From Deroplatys truncata (taxonomy: Eukaryota > Arthropoda > Insecta > Mantodea > Mantidae), in NCBI GenBank assembly GCA_030765065.1, contig CM060984.1:101041488-101105487 (forward strand): a DNA stretch of 64,000 nt, given 5' to 3'. Shown in pieces: positions 11,390-20,859 of this stretch; the stretch's first letter is position 1, and each line of letters starts with the position of its first letter. A model generated the notes under the pieces. The model ran no database searches. It saw nothing but the letters and a program-made list of their open reading frames with translations, and had not been told where the DNA came from. Made by a program: the position numbers and the translations under genes.

Positions 11390-11613
11390 ATGTCCTGGAC
11401 ATGCAAAGAGAATGGAATGCGCCACATAGCAACCAGCGTTAAAATATTTGACTATCGCTTAAAAGCTACCATATTCCCCTTGCATCTACAAGAAAATTAC
11501 CAATAAGATTGACATTTCGATATCTCGATTAACATGAAGCATATGGAGAATAGGCGTTTGTAAAATTAGATTGTACAAGAGTAGAGAAAGTCATGTGAGT
11601 GTAACACATCAGA
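11390..11613 (+). mobile_element. B module 1 of array 1
   Basis: It begins ATGTCCTGGACATGCAAAG and ends AGTAGAGAAAGTCATGTGAG plus TGTAACACATCAGA. The end carries the inverse of the A head motif. Confidence 0.85.
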
Positions 11614-11619
11614 TTTTTT

Positions 11620-12270
11620 ACTTTCTCTACTACGTATAGTAAGTAGGGGAAGTATTGCATTCCACCCAAAAATTCGATACCGAGATTTCACCGGAAATAC
11701 ATGTTTTGAGACCTCCTGAATCCAAAAAAAGCATTTTTGGAAACATGTCCGTGTGTGTGTCTGTGTGTCTGTGTGTGTGTGTGTCTGTGTGTGTGTCTGT
11801 GTGTGTGTGAACAGCATAACTCAAAAACGAACAGTCGGATAAACACCAAACTTGGTATTTAGGTTCAGTATCTTCCAGAGATGCGACACGAAGGTTTTCA
11901 AGAAAATCCCCCCACCCCAGACTACCCTTTACATGGAACATTTTTCGAAAATTTTAATTTTCTCAAAAATGGCTCTAACGATTTTGTTTAAAATATCATA
12001 TGTTTAAGATAATGCCATGAGAAATGAAATGTATATCTCGAATTTTCTGGGAATGTCTCCAAAAGTATTCTTCATTGTGAACGACTTTTGCATAACTGGT
12101 AAACCATAAGAGATAGACAAAATTTTACTACACAAAAAATGTTGATCTCGTTACAATACACAACTTATGTTATATACATTTCTTTTGTTGAGTGAACCGT
12201 TTTCGAGATATTGCTTGTTATTCCCTTAAATTTTCCAATACTTATACTTTTTCTCAAATTCGTTATTCAT
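11620..12270 (+). mobile_element. A module 4 of array 1
   Basis: With the following B module it forms a complete A+B unit (11620-12500). The microsatellite is at 11751-11811. Confidence 0.85.
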
Positions 12271-12276
12271 TTTTTT

Positions 12277-12970
12277 ATGTCCTGGACTTGCAAAGAGAAT
12301 GGAATTCGACACATAGCAACCAGCGTTAAAATATTTGACCATCGCTTAAAAGCTACCATATTCCCCTTGCATCTACAAGAAAATTAGCAATAAGATTGAC
12401 ATCTCGATATCTCGATTAACATAAAGCATATGGAGAATAGGCGTTTGTAAAAATAGATTGTACAAGAGTAGAGAAAGTCATGTGAGTGTAACACATCAGA
12501 TTTTTTATGTCCTGAACATGCAAAGAGAATGGAATTCGCCACATAGCAACCAGCGTTAAAATATTTGACTATCGCTTTAAAGCTACCATATTCCCCTTGC
12601 ATCTACAAGAAAATTATCAATAAGATTGACATCTCGATATCTCGATTAACATGAAGCATATGGAGAATAGGCGTTTGTAAAATTAGATTGTACAAGAGTA
12701 GAGAAAGTCATGTGAGTGTAACACATCAGATTTTTTTTATGTCCTGGACATGCAAAGAGAATGGAATGCGCCACATAGCAACCAGCGTTAAAATATTTGA
12801 CTATCGCTTAAAACCTACCATATTCCCCTTGCATCTACAAGAAAATTATCAATAAGATTGACATCTCGATATCTCGATATATCCATTAACATGAAGCATA
12901 TGGAGAATAAGCGTTTGTAAAAATAGTTTGTACAAGAGTAGAGAAAGTCATGTGAGTGTAACACATCAGA
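12277..12970 (+). repeat. Three tandem B modules of array 1
   Basis: B copies at 12277-12500, 12507-12730 and 12739-12970 are separated by T-runs. The last has a small tandem duplication in the TCTCGATATCTCGATATATC region near 12862. Confidence 0.85.
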
Positions 12971-13081
12971 TTTTTTTGGATTCCGGGGGTCTCAAAACAT
13001 ATATTTCCGGTGAAATCTCGGTATCGAATTTTTGGGTGGAATACAATACTTCCCCTACTTACTATACATAGTAGCGAAAGT
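12971..13081 (-). mobile_element. Older A/B copy, right half (continuation of 8880-9377)
   Basis: After the T-run 12971-12977 the sequence resumes with GGATTCCGGGGGTCTCAAAA, exactly what follows the T-run in intact reverse A copies. It runs to the terminus at about 13081. Together with 8880-9377 it makes one element split by array 1. Confidence 0.8.
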
Positions 13082-13089
13082 AAAAAGAA

Positions 13090-13250
13090 TATCTGTGAGC
13101 GTATGACTTCTCAACTCAGAAGTCTTGGATTGGATTCCAGGCTGGGGCAGGTTGTTTTCCTGTAGCCAGAATCTTCCACAGAGACTGGAAGTATGAATAT
13201 GGTAGTGTGTTTAATTGTAAGAGTTAATAAAACCGAAGTATAGAAAACCT
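13090..13250 (+). mobile_element. Possible SINE-like repeat, family S4 copy 2
   Basis: It has a B-box-like GGATTGGATTCCAGG near 13127 and the CCAGAATCTTCC / CTGGAAGTATGA blocks shared with 8590-8870. Weakly supported. Confidence 0.35.
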
Positions 13251-14756
13251 ACAGTTCAGCGAGTAATAACACTATCAGTTGTTTCTCTAGTCCGATATAA
13301 CCTTAGAAGCTTAAGGGAGCTATAGAAATGAAGAACTTAAAAGATAAGATTCATTTGCAATCTAGAGCAAAGAAAACAATCTAAGGTATTTAAAATTTCA
13401 GCTAAAATTCTAGGTGTTTCGGATTTTAAAGCGAGATGTTAATTTTTAAACACTATTTTGGTACATCCAGGAAGAAAAAAATATATGACAGCTTTTTAGA
13501 ATCTAATCAACATACTAATAGGTGTTTTTGTTTTCATATAATTAGAAATGTTTAATTATGTGAAATATTTATTTAACAACATGAGAACGACGTAATAGGC
13601 ACATCAACGTGAAAGGGTGATTTAGTTTAAGAACAGTCTGCCGTAAACATTTTAAGAAATATTCTAAAATGTTAGAAATTCATCTGTGGGTGTGTTTAAA
13701 ATTTTGAAAGTATTTAAATAAATACTAAAGGATTTTAATTTTATTGAAAGTGAGTATATATAAAATAACAAAATTACAAACATTTCATATCCAGACAGCC
13801 ACTAAGAATTAAGATTAACCTAGTGGCTAACATTTACGTAAAATATGCTATAGAGAGGCGAATTATAAAATCAGGAAAATGTCAGCATAATATATACTTC
13901 TTGCTTTCCCCTCTTATTTAACGTCATTTGAAACGTGAGGTCATATCCCGATGGGTTTTCCTTATGCTTTTACATAATTGCATAGCTGCCTTCCTGTACA
14001 ACATTTGGACAGCTTACTGATAGATGGACTAAGTGGAAGGCATCAAAGGTCTCTACATTTTTATATAAGAAATCAAAGTGGATTATATTGAGAGCCAGTT
14101 GATATAAACGTCTTCCTTTGAAGCCGAACAGTTCTCCTATGGAATAATATAAGCCAGTACATTATAGGGAATTGAAACTACGTTTAATGTGTATATCTTG
14201 TAACCTAAAATGCTTAGGAGCTGAAAATGTATAATCAAAGTTATATATCAGCGAAAAGCAGATACTATATTCTAGGCTTTCGTCAATTGTTCCCTTACTT
14301 GGTTCTAGCACCCTATTTAACGTTTGTCTTAGTCCCCCTTTTCCCTTCGCTCCTGAGTCTGAAATCGACCTGTGTTCATAGGTTAACTTTGAGCGCCTGA
14401 AGTGCATAGAATAATAATAATAATCTTTTATATGAATGACATGTAGAAGACTGGTTAGGGAATTTCATGTGAATGTAACACTAATGTTTTTAATACGCTT
14501 TAACATTATTGATCTAGGTTTATATTAGCGGACGCTTGGAGTCACCAGAGGTGATTTGCTTTGGTAAAGAGCCAGGCAATGAAATTGCTCATGTTATATG
14601 CTGCGAGACGTCTAAAGCCTCCGTCAGAGCGAAGGCGGCTGCACAGTAGCAAAAACTCACCGACGTCATAGGCAGTAGCTTCCTAGACAATTATCGGTAG
14701 TCTGTTTAAGACTGTTGGACTAGTCGGTAGAGCATGTTCCTGCTCTGGTGTGTGAA

Positions 14757-14758
<2 letters not shown>
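13251..14758. other. Gene-free, AT-rich, largely non-repetitive
   Basis: No coding domain or element is recognised. A minus ORF at 14162-14407 has no recognisable motif. Around 14530-14730 a GC-richer patch contains GGTAGAGCATG, which may be a worn tRNA-like fragment. Confidence 0.3.

Positions 14759-14792
<34 letters not shown>
14759..14792. repeat. (GT)n microsatellite
   Basis: About 17 GT units outside any recognised A copy. Confidence 0.95.
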
Positions 14793-14793
<1 letters not shown>

Positions 14794-14949
14794 TTGGTTA
14801 TTTAATAATCTATTCTCCCATGAACAAGATTTGAGGATTTTCCTGGGTAAAAACCTGAATACACATGTCAAAACATACAATTACGACGAGTTAATCCACT
14901 ATCAGCACAACTATAATGCACCCATAGATCACGCAAAGTTAACACAAAA

Positions 14950-14976
14950 AGAAAGAAAGAAAGAAAGAAAGAAAAA
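14950..14976. repeat. (GAAA)n microsatellite
   Basis: Tandem GAAA units ending in an A-run. Confidence 0.9.
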
Positions 14977-15429
14977 AGACTGTGTTGGCGTGAATTTATT
15001 ACTGTTTAATGAAATTTGATAGTTTCGAGTTCTAATCGATTCTACTGTACGTACCAGAGATTAGGACTGTGATGAATGTACTGCATTAGTGTTTAGCACA
15101 AAATATAGTGTTGCACGCCAAACTGTCACGTGCTAGCGACCTCTTCCCATTCCTCTCTTTGCAAATTATTTGTGCGGCAAACACCATCCACCGTCTTCGC
15201 TCGTCAAATTTATGGGTGTAGGAACCAATCCCATAGGACAAAGAAAGTTAAGCTTCCAGTTCTTCTGCTGACCACCAGTCGTGCCCCTGGTCATATAGAT
15301 CTTAAGAAGATGTGACTTGGCTAAAAGGAGTTTTGTGCAGTTACATGGCTCTTATTCTAGTTTTACAGTCTTTTTATGCCTACGTGAGAAGCAACAAGAT
15401 GGTTAAGTCCAGGGTTTAAAATGATGAAG
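14977..15429. other. No recognisable feature
   Basis: A 61-codon ORF at 15130-15315 has no motif, and I see no element here. Confidence 0.25.
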
Positions 15430-16020
15430 TGTTACATTCACAAGGCTTTCTCTTCCCACTATCGTTTATTTTTATATAGCTCCTACATGTATTCTTATGA
15501 AAGCTTATTTCTCTATTTACTTCATGTTGATCGAGAAAATCCTTTGCAGAAATGCTTTCATTACTCATTTCATTGAGATGAGAAAACTGAATTGACAGTC
15601 AGATATTTAAAGGCAGGACTCTATATGCTGGTATTAAAATTCCATAATTTTTATATGACACCACGAGAAAAACCTGAATAACGACAGCACCTAAAACAAC
15701 TGTTAAAGTAGTCAGGTAAATTTGTTAAACCAGTATTCTAATAAAAAATAACGTAAACATTTCCTATGAAGGGTAGCTTTGGGTGGGAGAATCTTCATGA
15801 AAATTTTCATGGTGGAATCTTGGAAGATGTTGAACCTAAATCGCAGTTTATTGTTTATCTGATTTTTCATTACTGAATTATGCTGTTCACACACCAGAGC
15901 TTTTTCTAAAACAATTTTTGGGGGCTTCAGGTGCCCTCAAAACATGTATTTCCGGTGAAATGTCGACATAAAGTTTTTTGGGTGGAATACAATACTTCCT
16001 CTTGCCTACTATAGAGAAAA
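15430..16020 (-). mobile_element. Old, diverged A/B copies (reverse)
   Basis: A worn B-like head (AAGTGTTACATTCACAAGGC near 15430) is followed by reverse A landmarks. These are CTATGAAGGGTAGCTTTGGG near 15765, GCTGTTCAC at 15880 without a microsatellite, and GGTGGAATACAATACTTCC at 15980. Confidence 0.6.
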
Positions 16021-16165
16021 TAAAAATTTTGGTTAGGAATTGAGGTCTCTGAAGCGTAAATGTCTTTAGCTCTTCATATACTACAAAAATATAAAGTAAA
16101 TTAATATTTACAAGTTTCGTATTTTAATTCAGTGCGCATTTTATTAGCGCAATTGCGCTAGTTAC

Positions 16166-16382
16166 CTATGTTTCCCTCGTTCTTGACAGCTCCGTTGTGA
16201 CCGTATTTGGCTGCTCTGTGTCGACTTAGAGCCGATCCCAGCTCCTGGAGCATGATACTTCTTTTCCCTTTAGAGCAGTCCTCTATAATCATCTCTGTCA
16301 CAGTTCTTAGGCAGTTGTCCTCCTCATATGGCATGCCTCTGCTGAAATGTGCCAGAGCTGCCAAATACAGAGGGCAGATAAC
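16166..16382 (-). CDS. Putative exon 2 of a secreted peptide precursor (C-x11-C, GKR)
   Basis: This 217-bp island reads open on the minus strand with AT-free, coding-like composition between AT-rich repeats. It has a proper acceptor (TTGACTTCCAG before V) and donor (ACATAG/GTAACT). Its phase is 0 at the start and 1 at the end. Spliced in phase to the short exon at 34630-34650, it gives a signal peptide core (VICPLYLAALA). That is followed by CLRTVTEMIIEDC (two cysteines 11 residues apart, as in insulin B chains), then SKGKR, a typical prohormone cleavage site, and a basic stretch. A phase-1 intron after the B chain and within the C peptide is a hallmark of insulin-family genes. Against that identity, the usual Leu-Cys-Gly is absent and no A-chain (CC-x3-C-x8-C) exon was found below 16166 in this window. 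A different neuropeptide precursor is possible. Confidence 0.5.
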
Positions 16383-16402
16383 CTGGAAGTCAACATTAAA
16401 AA

Positions 16403-17204
16403 TCTGATGTGTTACACTCACATGACTTTCTCTACTCTTGTACAAGCTCTTATTCTCCATCCATTCCATATTAATCGAGATAAACATTTGCAGAAACGAT
16501 CGTTTGACATGCAAAGAGAATTACATTTTACACATAGCGACCTGTTCTAAAAATATTTGACTATCGCTTAAGGCGTACTATGTTCCCCTTGTTTTGTATA
16601 AGCACAGACATATTTCTTAATAGCTGCTTGCTATGTGCAGCACCATTCTCTTTCCCTCAGATTAATAATCTTTACATATACAAGACAAAAAATTCTGATG
16701 TGCTACACTCACATGACTTTCTCTACTCTTGTAGAAACTATTTTTACAAACGCTTATTCTCCATATGCTTCATGTTAATCGAGATATCGAAATGTCAATC
16801 TTATTGCTAATTTTCTTGTAGATGCAAGGGGAATGTGGTAGGTTATAAGCGATAGTCAAATATTTTAAGCGTTGGTTGCTATGTGGCGCATTCCAATCTC
16901 TTTGCATGTCCAGGACATAAAAAAAATCTGATGTGTTACACTCACATGACTTTCTCTACTCTTATACAAACTATTTTTACAAACGCTTATTCTCCATCTA
17001 CTTCATCTTAATCGAGATAAATATTTGCAGACTCTATCTTATTGCTAATTTTATTGTAGATGTAAGGGGAATATATATTTACAAGGGCAATATAGAAATA
17101 CAGTAGCCTTTAAGCACATACGTATCTCTTAATAGCTGGTTGCTAGGTGCAGCACCATTCCCTTTCCCACAGATTAATACTCTTTGCATATCCAAGACAA
17201 AAAA
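16403..17204 (-). repeat. Cluster of reverse B modules and B variants
   Basis: It starts with a B terminus at 16403 beside an A-run, only 14 bases upstream of the acceptor of the exon at 16166-16382. It continues with a short forward B piece at 16507-16600. A variant with the GGTGCAGCACCATTCCCTTT block appears twice (16625-16690 and 17130-17205), and full reverse B modules lie near 16691-16920 and 16925-17080. Confidence 0.75.
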
Positions 17205-17795
17205 TGAATAACGAATTCCCATTTGAGAAAATAAGTATTGAAAAATTTAAGGGAATAACAAGCAATATCTCTAAAATGGTTCATTCAACAAAAAAATGTA
17301 TATGACATAAATTGTGTATTTTAACGCGATCTACATTTGTTCTGTAGTAAAATTTTGTCTATCTCTTATGGTTTACCAGTTATGCAAAAGTCGTTCACAA
17401 TGAAGAATACTTTTGGAGACATTCCCAGAAAATTCAAGATATACATTTTATTTGTCATAAAAATATCTTAAACATATGATATTTTAATCAAAATCGTTAG
17501 AGCCATTTTTGTGAAAATTAAAATTTTCGAAAAATCTTCCATGTAAAGGGTAATCTGGGGTGGGGGGATTTTCTTGAAAACCTTCGTGTCGCATCCTTGG
17601 AAGATACTGAACCTAAATACCAAGTTTGGTGTTTATCCGACAGTTCGTTTCTGAGTTATGCTGTTCACAGACATACACACAGACAGACACACACACGGAC
17701 ATGTTTTCAAAAATGCTTTTTTTGGATTCAGGGACCTCAAAACATGTATTTCCGGTGAAATCTCGATATCGAATTTTTGGGTGGAATACAATACA
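17205..17795 (-). mobile_element. A module, reverse
   Basis: Landmarks run from GAATAACGAATTCCCATTTG through CCATGTAAAGGGTAATCTGG (17550) and a short CA/GACA core at 17668-17700. It ends at GTGGAATACAATAC, where the next reverse A begins. Confidence 0.8.
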
Positions 17796-18421
17796 ATAAC
17801 GAATTTGAGAAAAAGTATAAGTATTGGAAAATGTAAGGGAATAAGCAATATCTCGAAAATGTTTCACTCTACAAAAAAAATGTATACGACATAAATTGTG
17901 TATTTTAACGCGATCTACATTTTTTGTGCAGTAACATTTTGTCTATCTCTTATTGTTTACCAGTTATGCAAAAGTCGTTCAGAATGAAGAAAACTTTTGG
18001 AGACATTCCCAGAAAATTCGAGATATACATTTTATTTGTCATGAAAATATGTTAAACATACGATATTTTAATCAACATCGTTAGAGCCATTTTTGAGAAA
18101 ATTAAACTTTTCGAAAAATGTTCCATGTAAAGGGTAATTTGGGGTGGAAGGTTTTTCTTTAAAACCTTCGTGTCGAATATCTGGAAGATACTGAGCCTAA
18201 ATACCAAGTTTGGTGTTTATCCGACTGTTCGTTTCTGAGTTATGCTGTTCACAGACAGACAGACAGACAGACACACAGACACACACACGGATATGTTTCC
18301 AAAAATTCTTTTTTTGGATTCAGGGGGTCTCAAAACATATATTTCCGGTGAAATCTCGGTATCGAATTTTTGGGTGGAATACAATACTTCCCCTACTTAC
18401 TATACGTAGTAGAGAAAGTAA
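17796..18421 (-). mobile_element. A module, reverse
   Basis: It is complete to the terminus CTTACTATACGTAGTAGAGA at 18398-18417. The core is GACA/CA repeats at 18254-18290. Confidence 0.8.
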
Positions 18422-18475
18422 TATGTGTAAAGAATTCTCCCGAGTGTTGAAGTGGTATACTTGTAATGTTATATT

Positions 18476-18487
18476 TATTTAACATTA
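18476..18487. repeat. Target-site duplication, left copy
   Basis: TATTTAACATTA, an exact 12-bp match to 19239-19250, bounding the LINE insertion. Confidence 0.85.
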
Positions 18488-18919
18488 AAGGTCAAAAGAC
18501 GACTATGCGATATAAACAGGCAGAAAATCGAATCTGAATGTAGACAAAGATCAACATTGGAGCTACAAAATGAAATAAAAACTAGGTGGGGTAAGGAAAC
18601 ATATATTTTGGAATTGAGTATAAAACAGAGGACTGGAATAGCATGGCTTAGGTTGGGAGGGTGGAAAGCTCGCAAGATTGTTGATAACGATGGCAGGAGG
18701 ATTTGCCCATTATGCGGGGAACAAGAAGACTGGACGCATATTTTGGCAGCATGCGTGCAGACGGAGGGTATTAGGAAAAAACTATTACCGGAAGTATTTT
18801 TGGCTTCCAACAGACGGAGGACAGCATGCTGGGACATGATTCTAAACAGCCAAAACTGGCCAAGCTTGGGCACATACTTAATGGAAGTACGTGTACTAAG
18901 AGATAAGGTGTTTATGTAA
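18488..18919 (+). pseudogene. LINE ORF2 C-terminus with zinc knuckle
   Basis: The reading frame is open from the insertion point to TAA at 18917-18919, about 143 codons with no internal stop. A CPLCGEQEDWTHILAAC segment near 18700-18755 is the C-x2-C-x7-H-x4-C knuckle characteristic of non-LTR retrotransposon C-termini. It is preceded by the usual RTGIAWLRLGG stretch. The reverse transcriptase and endonuclease were lost by 5' truncation at integration rather than by decay. Confidence 0.8.
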
Positions 18920-18962
18920 TTTTTCTTTAAACATATGTGGTGCTTGAGTACATGTGCGCGAC

Positions 18963-18968
18963 TGTGTG

Positions 18969-19011
<43 letters not shown>

Positions 19012-19020
19012 TTGAGTGTG
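18963..19020. repeat. (GT)n microsatellite in LINE 3' UTR
   Basis: A long GT run with rare TTTG interruptions, located between the LINE stop codon and its tail. Confidence 0.9.
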
Positions 19021-19221
19021 TGATTCAGTGTGTTTTTTTTTTCAATTTTATATGTATGTATGTATATAGTGCGGTGATTGTAAAAAAATAGTTGTTTTCT
19101 GGTTGATACTGCAAGTCACGTATACAGACCAGGTATTTATCTAGAGAGCATGTACGGTCTTATGACCCATGCGACTGTGTTATGCAATTAATGTAATACT
19201 AAATACTTAATAAATACCACC

Positions 19222-19250
19222 ACTACTACTACTACTACTATTTAACATTA
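19222..19250. repeat. (ACT)n LINE tail and right TSD
   Basis: ACT repeats end the LINE at 19238. TATTTAACATTA at 19239-19250 is the second target-duplication copy. Confidence 0.85.
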
Positions 19251-19252
19251 TT

Positions 19253-19454
19253 GTAGCCCCACGTTGTGGTAGCCAATTTGAAGTAACATTATTTGTATAT
19301 GTTTGTATTTGTTAGCCCCACATTTGGGAGCCAATTTGCGATGGTAAATTTATAATATTATTTGTGTATGTGTGTTTACTTCACGCGGTGAAGCCATTTT
19401 GTGACGTGATTCTTTGTTAGGTTTGTAGCTCCATCTGGTGTTAGCAATTTGCGG
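19253..19454 (-). repeat. Four degenerate PBS-like repeats
   Basis: Four related blocks lie at 19253-19280, 19311-19340, 19378-19406 and 19425-19454. On the minus strand they read roughly CAAATTGGCTNCCANANGTGGGGC. This resembles retrotransposon primer-binding sites (TGGCGCCCAACGTGGGGC type). They lie just downstream, on that strand, of the LTR-like sequence. Confidence 0.45.
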
Positions 19455-19474
19455 TAGTATTAGTGTTCGTTTGA

Positions 19475-20339
19475 AAGAATGCTACTGTTATTTTATTTAA
19501 TTTTTGTTCACTGTCCTCCGGCTAGCTATGATCTTTTGGTCAAGCACTTCTCTTTACACAGGTTGTGTAAACGGAAGGGAGTCTCTTATCCAAAGATAAC
19601 ACTGATGAAAGAATTTGTTTTACACTTTTTATTGTCGAACACATTCACTATCACAATTTACACATTGATCTTGACACTCGCCAAACTGAAACTGTTATAA
19701 TAACTTCATTACTGATAATTCTTAATTCGCGTACTTCAACTTTTTGTATAATTAACTTTATAACACTTGAGATTTTTCATAACTCTGTTACGCGTAACCT
19801 GCAAATTGATATCCGACGTGTGCCGTACAAATCCTTTGGACGAACTGACATGAAGACGACGTGTAGTGTGCAAAGAATTTTGATGAACTGACGGACTCTA
19901 CCTCTAACCTAGCTCTTTTATACTCATACACCCCGATATACCTAAAGATTATAACTGAGCTGCAATTGGCTAATAAAACGCGCCAACATTAGCGTCTATT
20001 TTAATATCCAATGAAAATTATGAATACATATGCTCTAGGGAAATGTTCCAGCAATTTCTACAGAAAAACGCGCCAACATTACGTAACTTCCTCGTCTCTA
20101 ATAATGATAAACAGCTCACCCCCTCGCTGCATTATTGCACGCTATTATTGACAGTTTCAGTAAGTTCGTATAAACTTACTTCTCAACAACAATTACAGTC
20201 AACAAACATCTCAAATCAATGTTACACAAAAATGCATATTCATACTATAATCACTTTATATTTAAATAACTTGTGATACAAATTACTGCATCAGTGTGAA
20301 CTTTGGATTACCAGAAACAAATGCCACCACATTCTCAAT
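19475..20339 (-). mobile_element. Decayed LTR (minus strand)
   Basis: On the minus strand the segment begins TGTGGTGGCATTTG at 20339. It has a TATA box and initiator near its middle and an AATAAA at about 19635, and is followed by PBS-like repeats. No internal gag/pol remains; the sequence beyond the repeats is cut by a LINE and A copies. The LTR ends are not firmly defined. Confidence 0.4.
19887..19922 (-). promoter_or_regulatory. TATA box and initiator, LTR promoter
   Basis: TATAAAAG (minus strand, 19915-19922) and TCAGT (minus, 19887-19891) are about 31 bases apart, the standard spacing of an RNA polymerase II core promoter with a TCAGT arthropod initiator. Confidence 0.45.
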
Positions 20340-20488
20340 GCACTCTTTTAAAAAAGGTTTACATTAATATAACTATCAATTAAGGTAACTGGGTGGATTA
20401 TAGATTATCATGCAAAGTTATAAGTATAAAGACCAGAAATTAAGGTATGTATAAATGAATGAACAAGTTAATTATATTCTTAATATAG

Positions 20489-20615
20489 AGTCAAGTGAAA
20501 AATTCAACGCCACAGCCGGGATTTGAACACGGTTCTCCCGCTCTAACCATTGAGCTACTGTGACAACATGCCGGTGGAGCATTGAATTTCCCAATTGACT
20601 CAAGTTGTTTTCCCA
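20489..20615 (-). mobile_element. tRNA-like repeat with inverted ends, family S2
   Basis: The ends are inverted (GAGTCAAGTGAAAAATTCAA / TTGAATTTCCCAATTGACTC). The minus strand contains the tRNA-like A-box TAGCTCAATGGTTAGAGC and B-box GTTCAAATCCCGG region. A deleted relative (ends CAGTCAACTGAAAAATTCAA and TTTTAGTTGAGACTG) is at 20799-20850. Confidence 0.55.
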
Positions 20616-20798
20616 GACATACCTACCAAGGCATCTCCCTCGAGATGACAAACTTAGCGGCGACTTGCTTATTGCAAGTACTTCAGTGCTGGGTGCTTAT
20701 ATATTATTAAGGGTTTTAATTATTTTTTGTTGTTATTATATAAATTAATTATACTTTTAATAGACCTTAGCCTGGTCTTAGGCAAGTTTTTAATATAC

Positions 20799-20850
20799 AG
20801 TCAACTGAAAAATTCAACGCCACAGCCGGGATTTCATTTTAGTTGAGACT
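20799..20850 (-). mobile_element. Internally deleted relative of the S2 repeat
   Basis: About 50 bases with the same inverted ends and the start of the tRNA-like body; the centre is missing. Confidence 0.45.
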
Positions 20851-20859
20851 GTATAATAT

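Larger units (their letters stand above)
9378..12970 (+). repeat. Array 1 of A and B modules: A-A-A-B-A-B-B-B
   Basis: Eight head-to-tail modules are each joined through T-runs of 5-8 bases. A modules are about 650-680 bp and 95% or more alike by eye; B modules are about 224-232 bp. Modules: A 9378-10057, A 10063-10730, A 10735-11382, B 11390-11613, A 11620-12270, B 12277-12500, B 12507-12730, B 12739-12970. The array as a whole interrupts an older reverse copy. Confidence 0.85.
18488..19238 (+). mobile_element. 5'-truncated LINE insertion with perfect 12-bp TSD
   Basis: The insertion carries the C-terminus of a non-LTR retrotransposon ORF2 and a 3' UTR with GT microsatellite. It ends in TAATAAATACCACC plus an (ACT)n tail. 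Identical 12-bp direct repeats flank it exactly at the ORF edge and at the end of the tail. This fits target-primed reverse transcription with 5' truncation. The intact ORF and perfect TSD indicate a young insertion. Confidence 0.85.

Noticed and set aside
9378-12970. CRISPR-like or satellite array
   Set aside because: The units are 230-680 bp transposon modules in mixed order with no spacers. The sequence is eukaryotic.
1-16165. An insulin A-chain exon (CC-x3-C-x8-C) downstream of the putative B-chain exon
   Set aside because: I scanned the minus strand by eye for adjacent cysteine codons with correct spacing and found none. If the gene is insulin-like, that exon must lie beyond the window.
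16158-16514. A continuous 118-codon minus-strand ORF starting at 16514
   Set aside because: Its first 43 codons read through a B repeat. The coding-like part begins exactly at an acceptor at 16382, so I annotated the exon instead.
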